45,177 bases of DNA from contig JADFPV010000015.1 of NCBI GenBank assembly GCA_022562155.1, positions 1 through 45,177 of the forward strand, in the 5' to 3' direction. The notes beneath the pieces are model-generated. The model was not told the DNA's origin. It did not search any database and was given only the letters and a program-made list of their open reading frames with translations. Below, piece after piece: positions 10,656-19,835 of the stretch. Origin of the DNA: Chloroflexota bacterium (GTDB lineage: Bacteria > Chloroflexota > Dehalococcoidia > DSTF01 > RBG-16-68-14). Each line of letters begins with the position of its first letter. The stretch's first letter is position 1. Both the position numbers and the translations under genes were made by a program.

Positions 10656-10904
10656 CTAATCCCCTGAGTTGCTACTCTCGATGCCAGCCAGCAACATTCC
10701 GAGAAGCATACCGATGGCGGTGAGCGTTAACACGGCGAACAGGTTGATGATGACCGACACGGCGATCATGGATGTACCCTCCGGCACTATCTGTCGCATC
10801 AGAGGACTGGTGCCGCGCGCCCTCACAATCGCTATGGCCCCGACAGGTGTGACCACCACAGACAGCGCGAAGCCGCAGATGAACCCAGCCATCACCTCTG
10901 GCAT
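10656..10904 (-). CDS. Small hydrophobic membrane protein
   Basis: 82 aa with two hydrophobic segments, downstream of ispE on the same strand. Confidence 0.5.
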   Translation of the reverse strand: MPEVMAGFICGFALSVVVTPVGAIAIVRARGTSPLMRQIVPEGTSMIAVSVIINLFAVLTLTAIGMLLGMLLAGIESSNSGD

Positions 10905-10906
10905 CG

Positions 10907-11791
10907 CTACGCGGGCTCCAAGGCTTCTGACGCGGAGATCGTGTGCGTCTCGATGGTCGTGAGGCCCGTCTTCGCGAGGCCCTTGACCATCGGCTCAGGG
11001 GCAGCAGTGGGTGCCAGCAGCAAGAAGAACGCCGGCCCACTGCCAGCCAAATGCGGTGTGCCAAACGCATGGGCGTCGGCAAGCGCCTGTCCAGCGGCTG
11101 GATCGACACGGTTAACGACGGAGTCGAAGACGTTGCTGAGGTCGGCGTCACCAAGCACTGCTCCGCGCTCAAGGCTCTTGATGAAACGAGCCGAGGTCGC
11201 GTCATCGACGAAGTCGCTCGACTCCAGCGCCGAGTACATCTTGGTGGTCTTGTCTGGTTGCGCGTCGCTACTCCACGCGACGACGAGGCGCTGCTTGGCG
11301 ACATCGGACAATGGCGTTATTTCATCGCCGCGTGCAGAGCCGAGCGCTGTGCCGCCGGTGAGGAAGAATGGCACGTCGGATCCAAGCTGAGTGCCGATTC
11401 GAGCTAGGTCCGCGTCCGTCAACGAGAGGCGCCAGATTGTCCGCAGCGCTCGAAGCGTCGCGGCGGCGTTACTACTTCCGCCACCCAGGCCGGTGGCCAC
11501 AGGGATGCGCTTGTGCAGCTCGATTCGCGCTCCGAAGGAGATGCCGGCGTCCTCTCGAAGAGCCGACGCGGCTTGATAGGCCAGGTTGTCTTCTTGGGGC
11601 TGGTCGAGCAGGTCGCCGGTTTCGCCGGTGACAACGATCTCGATGTCGTCCGCCGGCGACACCGTCACGGTGTCCGAGAGCGCGATTGTCTGCAGGATGG
11701 TGCGGACCTCGTGGTAGCCGTCGTTGCGCTTGCCAAGGACATCCATCGTCCAGTTGATCTTCGCCGGTGAGCGAAGCCTGACTGTTGTCAT
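10907..11791 (-). CDS. ispE: 4-diphosphocytidyl-2-C-methyl-D-erythritol kinase
   Basis: MTTVRLRSPAKINWTMDVLGKRNDGYHEVRTI...KRIPVATGLGGGSSNAAATLRAL (GHMP kinase). Start overlaps the rsmA stop (ATGA). Confidence 0.93.
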   Translation of the reverse strand: MTTVRLRSPAKINWTMDVLGKRNDGYHEVRTILQTIALSDTVTVSPADDIEIVVTGETGDLLDQPQEDNLAYQAASALREDAGISFGARIELHKRIPVATGLGGGSSNAAATLRALRTIWRLSLTDADLARIGTQLGSDVPFFLTGGTALGSARGDEITPLSDVAKQRLVVAWSSDAQPDKTTKMYSALESSDFVDDATSARFIKSLERGAVLGDADLSNVFDSVVNRVDPAAGQALADAHAFGTPHLAGSGPAFFLLLAPTAAPEPMVKGLAKTGLTTIETHTISASEALEPA

Positions 11792-12645
11792 CGTTGCTGG
11801 CCCGGCCTTCCAGCGTTCGTCCACGCCTGGCTGAGAGAGGCCCATTGCTCCAACGACAGCGCCTGGGGCCGTAGGGTAGGATCGATGCCGGCCTCCTCGA
11901 GCCACTTCTCGGCTGCAGCGGGGTCCACCTCGAGGCCGTTGGCGAGGCTGTTTCGAAGCTGTTTGCGTCGTGTCGAGAAGCCGGCGCGCACCAAGTCGAA
12001 GAAGGGTTCTGTATCGTCGACGCGTACACGCAAATCCGGCGCGATGTCGATGCGGACGACAGCTGAGCGCACCTTCGGAGGGGGACGGAATGCTGATGCC
12101 GGTACGCGAAAGAGAAGCTGGGGCTCGCCGTACAGCTGCACGGCGACGCTGAGGAGGCTCATCTGGCCTGGCTGGGCGACGATCCTGTCCGCGACTTCTG
12201 ACTGCACCATGATGACCATACGATCGGGTTGCGGTTGTGCCTCCAAGTAGTGGCGTAACAGGGGCTGTGCGATGTTAAACGGCAGGTTTCCTGCCAGCAG
12301 GTAGGCGTTGCTGCCGCCTAGGAGGTCTGCTGGCGAGATCTCAAGTGCGTCTCCGTGGACGACTTCGACGTTCGTGCTATCGAACGCGGTGCTTAGCTCG
12401 TCGGCTAGCACGTCGTCGAGTTCGATCGCCAGAACGCGGCCCGCTCTCGAAGCTAGCTCTCTGGTGAGAACTCCTTGCCCAGCGCCGATCTCGATGACGG
12501 TGTCGGTGGCGGTGAGGTGGAGAGCGCGCGCTATCCTCTGGACGATTCGGTCGTCGATAAGGTAATGCTGTCCGAGCGACTTCTTCGCGCGCCGGCCGCG
12601 CGAACGTCTTGTGGTTGATCTGAAACGCGATCTTGTTGTTGTCAA
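11788..12645 (-). CDS. rsmA: 16S rRNA (adenine1518-N6/adenine1519-N6)-dimethyltransferase
   Basis: KKSLGQHYLIDDRIVQRI...VIEIGAGQGVLTREL...LLAGNLPFNIAQPLL. Probable TTG start. Confidence 0.93.
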   Translation of the reverse strand: MTTTRSRFRSTTRRSRGRRAKKSLGQHYLIDDRIVQRIARALHLTATDTVIEIGAGQGVLTRELASRAGRVLAIELDDVLADELSTAFDSTNVEVVHGDALEISPADLLGGSNAYLLAGNLPFNIAQPLLRHYLEAQPQPDRMVIMVQSEVADRIVAQPGQMSLLSVAVQLYGEPQLLFRVPASAFRPPPKVRSAVVRIDIAPDLRVRVDDTEPFFDLVRAGFSTRRKQLRNSLANGLEVDPAAAEKWLEEAGIDPTLRPQALSLEQWASLSQAWTNAGRPGQQR

Positions 12646-12704
12646 TGCGGTCTTTCGCTGGCCAGGTTGCCTGGCCTCGCGCCAGTCTATCGCGTCCGCG
12701 TGCG

Positions 12705-14090
12705 CTACGGGCAGTTGGGCCAGCGGGCGCGGCCTCCCGACAGATAGAGCGAGTAGGCGGCGGCGATGTTCGTCGCGGGGTCGCGCAGGCCGGCGCCGTG
12801 GCCCTCCCAGATCTGGAAGAGGCCAACGTAACCCGTTGGGTTGTAGGCATTGGCGTTCCCGGCCGATTCGCACTGGATGACGGCTAGCGCCCAATCGCAG
12901 TCCCAACTATATGAGCAGACGAGATCACTCCAAGCGGACGACGACGCCGTGAGCGCTGTCGGAGCGGGAGCCGTCGAGTAGTAGACGATGGTATCGATAG
13001 AAACTGGGTCGTACCATTCGGCTGAAAGCGAGCGTGACACGAGAACGTCGTTCTCGTAGGATGTCGCGAACTGCCGGTACAGCACGCCATCCTGGCCGGT
13101 CACGGTACGCCTGGTCCCGGCGGGCAGCGTTGGGTCCGGCTCATAGAGCGTCTGGCTTTCGATACGCACCGTCTCCAACTCTTCGTCTCGGGAGATGCCG
13201 ACGACCCGAACTGCCAGGCCCGCCGAGATCGGCGTATCCTCTGCTGGCTCGAACCGATACTCGGGGGGCAGGCCGATAGCACCGAGGGTGATGGCCGGTC
13301 CGACAGTTTCTTCATGTGTGTAGAGCACGGCCTTCCTGTCCGGCAGCGTCAGAGTCAGCTGCCTCGCGTGGTCGACCTGTACCTGCAAGCCGGCGCTCAG
13401 TTCGGAAGACAGCGGAGGCCGCACGATGTCGCCGGGTCCGAGCCGCACGTCGAGGTCGTCGAGCGCGGCGGCGACGGTATCGAGGCTCGATCGCGCGCGG
13501 ATCGCGTGGCCGTTCTCGACGATCGTGATCGGAACGGCGCGGCGCACTTCAATCGCCGACGTGGCTTCAGCGGACAGCGCGGCGTCTGTGGAAACGAGTC
13601 TCCCATCGAGCCGCACGCTGTCAAGGACGCCGAGCGAGACGCGGGCTTCGAGCAGTAACTCGCCGATCGTTTCGCCCTGCGTGCGGACAGCGAATACCTG
13701 GCCGTCGACGGCGAGGGTGGCCTTCAGTGCCCTTCGGACTACGAGATCGCCCGTCGCCGTCGATTCGATGCGGTCTCCGGGCTCGAGCGTGACGCCGGCG
13801 CGTTCGACGAGACCGATCTCGCTGGCGCTGCGGCTTGACACGCTCATGGTGTCACCGTCGGCGAGGACTTGTATGTCGCGGGCGCGCAGCACAAGTGCCA
13901 ACGCGAAGACGAGGAATACTGCGAGGACGCCGGCGAACTGAAGGCGTCGCGCGATGATCGACGCGGCGACCCGCCGCGCGGGTGATCGGGCAGGCGTGGC
14001 GCTGCGGAAGCCGAGGTGAGAGAGGTGTCGGTGGGCCTCCTCAGACCCCGGTCCCTCGGGGTACCCACCGACGACATCGCGAGTTGCCAA
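12705..14090 (-). CDS. RpfB/YabE-like secreted protein: DUF348 repeats, G5-like domain, lysozyme-like/transglycosylase C-terminus
   Basis: N-terminal TM; repeats such as LKATLAVDGQVFAVRTQGETIGELLLEARVSLGVLDSVRLDG (DUF348 style); RIESQTLYEPDPTLPAGTRRTVTGQDGVLYRQF (G5 style); C-terminal DCDWALAVIQCESAGNANAYNPTGYVGLFQIWEGHG. Confidence 0.85.
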   Translation of the reverse strand: MATRDVVGGYPEGPGSEEAHRHLSHLGFRSATPARSPARRVAASIIARRLQFAGVLAVFLVFALALVLRARDIQVLADGDTMSVSSRSASEIGLVERAGVTLEPGDRIESTATGDLVVRRALKATLAVDGQVFAVRTQGETIGELLLEARVSLGVLDSVRLDGRLVSTDAALSAEATSAIEVRRAVPITIVENGHAIRARSSLDTVAAALDDLDVRLGPGDIVRPPLSSELSAGLQVQVDHARQLTLTLPDRKAVLYTHEETVGPAITLGAIGLPPEYRFEPAEDTPISAGLAVRVVGISRDEELETVRIESQTLYEPDPTLPAGTRRTVTGQDGVLYRQFATSYENDVLVSRSLSAEWYDPVSIDTIVYYSTAPAPTALTASSSAWSDLVCSYSWDCDWALAVIQCESAGNANAYNPTGYVGLFQIWEGHGAGLRDPATNIAAAYSLYLSGGRARWPNCP

Positions 14091-14150
14091 GTGGAGCCTC
14101 GCTGTCGTCCTATTAGTTGTTCGGCCTACGGGCCCTACTTCTGAACGTCT

Positions 14151-14539
14151 TCTATGCGGCCATGCACCCCGAGCATCTTCATGCGGGAATGCACCAGCCC
14201 ATCTCTATGCGGCCATGCACCCCTAACATCTGATGCGGGAATGCACCAGCCCATCTCTATGCGGCCGTGCACCCCTGACATCTGGATGCGGGAATGCACC
14301 AGCCCATCTCTATGCGGCCGTGCACCCCAAACATCCTAATGCGGGGTCGCACTAGCCCCTTTCTATGCGGCCGTGCACCCCAAACATCTGGATGCGGGGT
14401 CGCACTAGCCCATTTCTATGCGGCCGTGCACCCCTGACATCTGGATGCGGGAATGCACCAGCCCATCTCTATGCGGCCGTGCACCCCAAACATCCTAATG
14501 CGGGAATGCACCAGCCCATCTCTATGCGGCCGTGCACCC
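14151..14539. repeat. 53-bp tandem repeat array, 7 units plus a 19-bp partial, no spacers
   Basis: Unit TCTATGCGGCCGTGCACCCCTGACATCTGGATGCGGGAATGCACCAGCCCATC at 14151, 14204 (52 bp), 14256, 14309, 14362, 14415, 14468, partial at 14521. Each unit is two related halves starting ATGCGGnnnTGCACC or a close variant. Confidence 0.97.
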
Positions 14540-14584
14540 GCAATCGACCCGGACCGCAAGCTTATCCATCGAAAGGCGAACTCG

Positions 14585-14682
<98 letters not shown>

Positions 14683-14927
14683 TCAACGTTGCCTAACGCG
14701 GACAGTCCTCATGGCGCACGGACCTCAAGCGGGAATTCGGCCCTGCTAAAGCGGCTTGCAGGTGACAGGGCACCGCTAGCTCCCCGCCTAGCACGACCGC
14801 AACGTCATGCTAGCCGGATGCCGAGAATCAAGCAAGAGCCCTCGCGTTGATCTGTTATGAAGGCCCGCCTATCATGAGTCTAGGCCGCTTCTGAGTTTGG
14901 AAGCGGCGTGAGGACGAGGAGCCCTAC

Positions 14928-16004
14928 TTGCTGCGCAGCCGCCGAGTTTGGATCGGATTCGCTATCAGCGTAATTTTCCTCGGAATCTTCTTCTACCAAA
15001 CAGACGTGTCGGAGATATGGGACTCCTTCAAGGAGGCCAACTACGCGATCGCGTTCGCGTCGCTGCCGGTGTATTTCGCCGGCATTTGGGTGCGCACGAT
15101 CCGCTGGCAGTATCTGCTGCGGCCTGTAGTGCGCGTTTCCACTGCCCGCCTCTTTCCGGTCGTCATCATTGGGCTGATGGCTAACAACCTGATCCCGGCG
15201 CGGGCGGGGGAGCTCGTTCGCGCCTATATCCTGGGCGAGCGCGAAAAGGTGAGCAAGGCTGCGTCGCTCGGCACCATCGCTGTCGACCGGCTGTTCGATG
15301 GTCTGACACTCGTACCGATGCTCCTGATCGTCGTCGCGTTCGTTGGCAGCAGCGAGCGATTTCCGCTGCCCGCTGTCGATTGGACGGTCAACCTCGTACA
15401 GCTCGCTATCGTGATGTCGGTGCTCTTCGGAGGCGCGCTCGCCGTGTTGCTCGTGCTGGCGTTCTCGGAAGCGGCGCGGAACAGGGCCGACGAGCTGATC
15501 ACGACGCTGACGCCGGAGCGCTTGAGGCCAAGCATTGAGGGCCTGGCGCACTCGTTCTTCGACGGTCTCCACGTGCTGCGCAGCCCCGTCGACATGGGTC
15601 TCGCCTGGTTGATGTCAATGGTGTCGTGGCTGCTGGAGGCGACCATGTACTATATCGTCGGGCTGGCGTTCGACATCGACGTTGGCTTTCAGCACTATCT
15701 GCTCGCGACAGCGGCCGCAAACCTCGCGATCGCGGTCTTGGCCTCGCAGGGTGGTATCGGTCCCTTCGAGTTGGTGACGAAGCAGACGTTCATCGCGGCG
15801 GGCGTCGCTACCGGAGGCGCCGAGGCCTATGCTATTGGGCTTCATGCGCTCGTGTTGCTGCCTGTGATCGTCGTTGGGCTGTACTTCCTTGGAACGATGA
15901 ACCTCTCGCTGGGCGAGATGTTCCGGCGGGCGACGGGCGACGCGTCATCCGGCGCTAGTATGGAGGCCCCGCCGGCCCCGCCAGGTGAGGTACCGAACAC
16001 ATGA
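14928..16004 (+). CDS. YbhN/UPF0104-type integral membrane protein, flippase-like domain
   Basis: Multiple TM segments; VRTIRWQYLLRPV...LMANNLIPARAGELVRAYILGEREKVSKAASLGTIAVDRLFDG is typical of the family. Confidence 0.88.
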   Translation: MLRSRRVWIGFAISVIFLGIFFYQTDVSEIWDSFKEANYAIAFASLPVYFAGIWVRTIRWQYLLRPVVRVSTARLFPVVIIGLMANNLIPARAGELVRAYILGEREKVSKAASLGTIAVDRLFDGLTLVPMLLIVVAFVGSSERFPLPAVDWTVNLVQLAIVMSVLFGGALAVLLVLAFSEAARNRADELITTLTPERLRPSIEGLAHSFFDGLHVLRSPVDMGLAWLMSMVSWLLEATMYYIVGLAFDIDVGFQHYLLATAAANLAIAVLASQGGIGPFELVTKQTFIAAGVATGGAEAYAIGLHALVLLPVIVVGLYFLGTMNLSLGEMFRRATGDASSGASMEAPPAPPGEVPNT

Positions 16005-17311
16005 ACGTAGGCGTGATCGGCGGAGGCGTCGCGGGGATGGTGGCGGCATACCGGCTGTCGCAGGCGGGCCACAAGGTATCGCTGTACGAGGCGAGCCCGT
16101 TCCTCGGTGGCCTGGTTCGCACGTTTGAGCCCGGCGGCGACCGGCTGGAGGCCTTCTACCACCACGTCTTCTCGACGGACACGACGATCGTCAAGTTGAT
16201 CGAAGAGTTGGGTCTGGGCGAGAAGATGACGTGGCGAACGTCGAGGGTCGGGTTCTATCGAGAGGGCAAGCTCTACGACTTTGTGACGCCGGGCGACCTG
16301 CTGAGATACACACCTGCGCCGCTCTTGGACCGGATCCGGATGGGGCTGGCGGCGCTCTGGTTGCGACGTCAGACGGACGGCACACGCTACGAATCGATCA
16401 CGGCTCAGGATTGGGTCAAGCGCTACATGGGCAAGGGCGCGTACGACACCGTCTGGGGGCCGCTGCTGCGCGGCAAGTTCGGCGACGCACACGACCAGCT
16501 CGCGATGGTCTGGCTGTGGAGCAAGGTCCACCTGCGGTTCGCGTCGCGGAAGGGCGTGGGCCAGACCGAGGAGCTAGGCTACCTGCTCGGCAGCTTCGGC
16601 ACGTACATTAAGGAGTTGGAGCGTAGGCTCGTCGCCGACGACAACGTCGAGATCCACACCGGCACAGCCGTAGAGCAGGTGATCGTCGAAGAGGGGAGGG
16701 CGAAGGGGCTGCAGCTCGCGGACGGCCGCGCCGACTTCGACGCGATCATCGGCTGTATGCCGGCGCATGTGTTCGGCAAGCTTGCGCCCCAACTGCCTGA
16801 CGACTACGCGGAGAAGCTGACGGGCGTCCGCTGGCAGTCGGCGATGTGCTACATCATGGCGCTGGACAGGCCGCTGACGGATATCTACTGGCTGAACATC
16901 AGTGACGACGAGATCCCGTTCATCGCGGCGATAGAACACACGAACTTCATCGAGCCGGAGCGCTACGACGGCAAGCACATCGTCTACCTCTCGAACTACC
17001 TGCACCCGGACCACCCGCTGATGGGGATGGAGCTGGACGAAGTCGAGCGTGAGTACCTGCCGCACCTGACGAAGATCAACCCGGAGTTTTCGCCGGACTG
17101 GATCACCGATCGCTGGCTGTTCAAGGGCCCCTATGCGCAGCCGGTCGTGACGATCGGCTATCGGGAGCGCATCCCGGAGCATCGCACGCCGATCCCGGGC
17201 CTCTATCTGGCGACGATGTCCCAGATCTACCCGGAGGACCGCGGGCAGAACTACAGCATCAAGATGGGCGAAGAGGTCGCGAAGATGGCCGTAGCGGATT
17301 GGGCCGGTTAG
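16001..17311 (+). CDS. FAD/NAD(P)-dependent oxidoreductase (amine oxidase / protoporphyrinogen oxidase-like)
   Basis: MNVGVIGGGVAGMVAAYRLSQAGHKVSLYEAS dinucleotide-binding fold; C-terminal GLYLATMSQIYPEDRGQNYSIKMGEEVA. Overlaps the flippase stop. Confidence 0.87.
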   Translation: MNVGVIGGGVAGMVAAYRLSQAGHKVSLYEASPFLGGLVRTFEPGGDRLEAFYHHVFSTDTTIVKLIEELGLGEKMTWRTSRVGFYREGKLYDFVTPGDLLRYTPAPLLDRIRMGLAALWLRRQTDGTRYESITAQDWVKRYMGKGAYDTVWGPLLRGKFGDAHDQLAMVWLWSKVHLRFASRKGVGQTEELGYLLGSFGTYIKELERRLVADDNVEIHTGTAVEQVIVEEGRAKGLQLADGRADFDAIIGCMPAHVFGKLAPQLPDDYAEKLTGVRWQSAMCYIMALDRPLTDIYWLNISDDEIPFIAAIEHTNFIEPERYDGKHIVYLSNYLHPDHPLMGMELDEVEREYLPHLTKINPEFSPDWITDRWLFKGPYAQPVVTIGYRERIPEHRTPIPGLYLATMSQIYPEDRGQNYSIKMGEEVAKMAVADWAG

Positions 17312-17312
17312 G

Positions 17313-17817
17313 GCCGAACCTTCCGGTTCGGCTGGCGTAACTGCAGGCGGGCGCTTCGATGGCTGACCTTCGGTCAGCTTGACAGTTGCTCCGCAACTGA
17401 TTGTCTGATTGTTTTCGCGTTTTTGGGCGGCGGTCGCATCTGGAACAACGCGCTGGACGTGCAAAAGTTTGATTGAACTTTGAGCGGTTTCGGGCGACGG
17501 AGGCGTGTCCTTGTTGCATGACGGCTGAGCCTGCGGGCTCAGCGTGGCAGTTGCTCCTGCTAGCGATCGATCATATGACGGAGCACGGATAGCACCGAGA
17601 GGCTGGTAACGCTGGCGCCGGGCTGGGCTGACCCTTAGCCATCCATCGACTCGATATCGATATCTGATGACAGGCGACCGGACAGACCTAAAGGTCTTTC
17701 CCTACGAACTGCGCTGGAGCGTGATTCTGAGCCCTTCGGCTGCGCTTAGGACATGGCGCTGCGCTTAGCATGTCGGCTGAGCCTGCGGGCTCAGCTTGGC
17801 AGTTACTTCCGTAACTG
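17313..17817. repeat. Cluster of iterated hairpin elements (four copies, two intact double hairpins)
   Basis: GCCGAACC-TTCC-GGTTCGGC 17313-17332; GCTGACC-TTC-GGTCAGC 17362-17378 then CAGTTGC-TCC-GCAACTG 17383-17399; GCTGAGCC-TGCG-GGCTCAGC 17524-17543 then degenerate second stem; GCTGAGCC-TGCG-GGCTCAGC 17776-17795 then CAGTTAC-TTCC-GTAACTG 17800-17817. Confidence 0.9.
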
Positions 17818-17992
17818 CGGAAGGCGGGAGGCCGGGTGTTGGTAGCCACCCGTTAGGTTGAGCCCAGACAGCTTGGCGGTGTGCTCGCCCTCTCCCCCGG
17901 CCCCTCTCCCCGGAGCAGGTAGCAGCCGGCGGGCGGGTGGCGTTCGTATGGAACACAGGCGGCGGTGTAGCTTCCTGCTTCGCACCTGCTGC

Positions 17993-18022
17993 CCTCAGTG
18001 CTGTAAGATAAGGCCCTAAATT
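17993..18022. repeat. Direct repeat, copy A (with 18872-18901)
   Basis: CTGCCCTCAGTGCTGTAAGATAAGGCCCTAAATTG present here and again after the gene at 18119-18847; both copies are followed by a similar GAGAGGGCTGG motif. Ends approximate. Confidence 0.88.
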
Positions 18023-18118
18023 GGCGTAGGAACTCGCGAACCGACGCGAGAGGGCTGGCATGCCTCAGGTCGATAGACAGGACTGAGCCCGTGGAGAGCG
18101 GGCTGAACTAGGAGAAGC

Positions 18119-18847
18119 ATGGCTGGGGAGCTCACCATCGCAGAGCTGGTCCGCAACGGGACGATGAGCGCGGAGATGGCCGCGACGCTCTGGGCGGCCG
18201 TCGATGAGCGGCGCTCGTTCTTGACCGTCGCGATCCCGCGTTTCGCCGGCAAATCGACGCTCTCGAACGCGGTGCTGGCGCTGCGGCCGCCGGACATGCC
18301 GCTGCACCACGTCGATGGGTCGCCGGAGCTGATGCAGCATCTGAAGCAAGAGCGGCTGGGCGGCTACCTCGTCGTCGCGGAGTTCAGCGAGGCGCCTGTT
18401 CCTGGTTACATCTGGGGCGAGCCGGTGCGCCGCGTGTTCGAGACGCTCGGAGCTGGCTACTCGCTCCAAGCGGCACTCCACGCGCCGGGTGTGGAGGAGG
18501 CGATCAGGGCCGTGACTGAAGGTAACGGTGTCAGCAATGAGCTGGCTTCTGCTTTCGAGCTCGTACTATACATCGAGCGGTTCGGCGACGACGAGGAGAA
18601 CTTCTGGCGGCGGCTCGCCGAAGTCTACGAGGTCGATCGTTTGCGTAACGGGCGGCCGGAAGGCCGGACGCTCTTTCGCTGGCAGGCCGATGAAGATCGC
18701 TTCGACACGGTCGAAGCGCCGCGGGGGTTCGCTCAGGGCCTCGACGAGATCGAGGAGCGGGCGGCCATCATCGCAGATTTGGCGAGCACCGGGCGAACCG
18801 CCGAGAGCGACGTGGCTGCAGCGGTAGCGGCATTCCGCGCCGGATAG
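18119..18847 (+). CDS. Solitary, shortened VirB11/CpaF/GspE-like ATPase
   Basis: IPRFAGKSTLSNAVLALRPPDMPLHHVDGS (Walker A-like AGKST) followed by the secretion-ATPase pattern GYSLQAALHAPGVEEAIRAV...FELVLYIERF...RRLAEVYEVD. Confidence 0.6.
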   Translation: MAGELTIAELVRNGTMSAEMAATLWAAVDERRSFLTVAIPRFAGKSTLSNAVLALRPPDMPLHHVDGSPELMQHLKQERLGGYLVVAEFSEAPVPGYIWGEPVRRVFETLGAGYSLQAALHAPGVEEAIRAVTEGNGVSNELASAFELVLYIERFGDDEENFWRRLAEVYEVDRLRNGRPEGRTLFRWQADEDRFDTVEAPRGFAQGLDEIEERAAIIADLASTGRTAESDVAAAVAAFRAG

Positions 18848-18871
18848 GTCCCGCCGCTTTCCACCTACTGC

Positions 18872-18901
18872 CCTCAGTGCTGTAAGATAAGGCCCTAAAT
18901 T
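18872..18901. repeat. Direct repeat, copy B (with 17993-18022)
   Basis: Same core as copy A. Ends approximate. Confidence 0.88.
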
Positions 18902-18997
18902 GAGGCAGAACTTGCAGACTGTCAGCGAGAGGGCTGGTAGGCTTCACGTCCGATGGATGTTGCCAGCAGTTCCGCGAGCTGGGGATGACCGGCTGGG

Positions 18998-19131
18998 TTC
19001 GGCGCGCGGAGCGTGTCCGAGCGCGTCTACGCAGGAATCAGCGACCGGTATCCGAATGCCCGGCGTACGAAGCTTGAACTCAAGGGCAAACGCGAGCCAG
19101 TGCTGGCGCGTATCGTATCGATAAGCTGATG
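18998..19131 (+). pseudogene. C-terminal remnant resembling a class III adenylate/guanylate cyclase tail
   Basis: One frame reads SERVYAGISDRYPNARRTKLELKGKREPVLARIVSIS* ; ELKGxxEPV is typical of cyclase tails. Start is arbitrary. Confidence 0.35.
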
Positions 19132-19212
19132 GAGCCACGCATCCAGTACGCGAAGACCAGCGATGGTGTGAACATCGCGTACGCGAGGGCAACGTGGGTG
19201 CTGTCATCGTGA
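19129..19212 (+). pseudogene. N-terminal remnant of an alpha/beta hydrolase(-cyclase) family protein
   Basis: ATG frame MEPRIQYAKTSDGVNIAYARATWVLSS* resembles the MEQRIQYATTxDGVSIA-type N-terminus; second remnant at 39966. Confidence 0.5.
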
Positions 19213-19835
19213 GCGCAGCGGCAAGCCGCCGCGTCTACAACGAGCTAAAACGCACCGGCTTCCTCTTGCTGACGGACAACGTCTTGCCGAGTGTCGTCAG
19301 CCTGGTCGTCGGCGAGGCCGTTCGCGGATCGTGGTGGGCACACCCACGCGTCCACAACATCTACGACGTGGCTCAACCGCTAGGCGAGCACGCTGATGTC
19401 ATCGTCGCGAAACTGGTCTCGGGTAAGAACACCTACGTGCACCGGATTCTCTGGCCAGCGCTCATCGCAGTAAGTTCGGCACGCGAGCCGTGGCAGCTGA
19501 AGGGGTTATCGCGCATGGCTCATCGACTGTTAGCGGCTGTCGATGAGCAGAGCGAGTTACGCACTGACAGCATCCCTTGGAGCGGCGGCGCGAGGAAGGA
19601 TTCGCCCGGCGAGGCGACACGGCTACTGGAACGCAAACTGCTCGTTCACACCGAGGAGGTGCACACGGAAACGGGCGCGCACGCGAAGCGCCTGGAGTGT
19701 TGGGAGCGCTGGGGGAAACGCGTCGGCCTGGAGACGAACAGGATGCCGGCTGAGCAGGCCAAGCGAGAGCTAGAAGCTGTCCTCGCCGAGCTCAATGAGC
19801 GCTTCGAAGGGAACGGCAAGCTGCCATGGCACTGA
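19194..19835 (+). CDS. Conserved hypothetical protein (winged-helix-like guess)
   Basis: Long ORF with good coding character: RVYNELKRTGFLLLTDNVLPSVVSLVVGEAVRGSWWAHPRVHNIYDV...LVAKLVSGKNTYVHR. Confidence 0.7.
   Translation: MGAVIVSAAASRRVYNELKRTGFLLLTDNVLPSVVSLVVGEAVRGSWWAHPRVHNIYDVAQPLGEHADVIVAKLVSGKNTYVHRILWPALIAVSSAREPWQLKGLSRMAHRLLAAVDEQSELRTDSIPWSGGARKDSPGEATRLLERKLLVHTEEVHTETGAHAKRLECWERWGKRVGLETNRMPAEQAKRELEAVLAELNERFEGNGKLPWH

Noticed and set aside
10477-10662. Small hydrophobic minus-strand frame (SPNRIYTAFILITTLIAVLPIS...)
   Set aside because: Plausible membrane peptide, but no ATG/GTG/TTG start was found in frame downstream of the upstream stop; too weak to list.
14151-14539. 53-bp array as a CRISPR array
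   Set aside because: Units abut directly with no unique spacers and there are no cas genes in the window.
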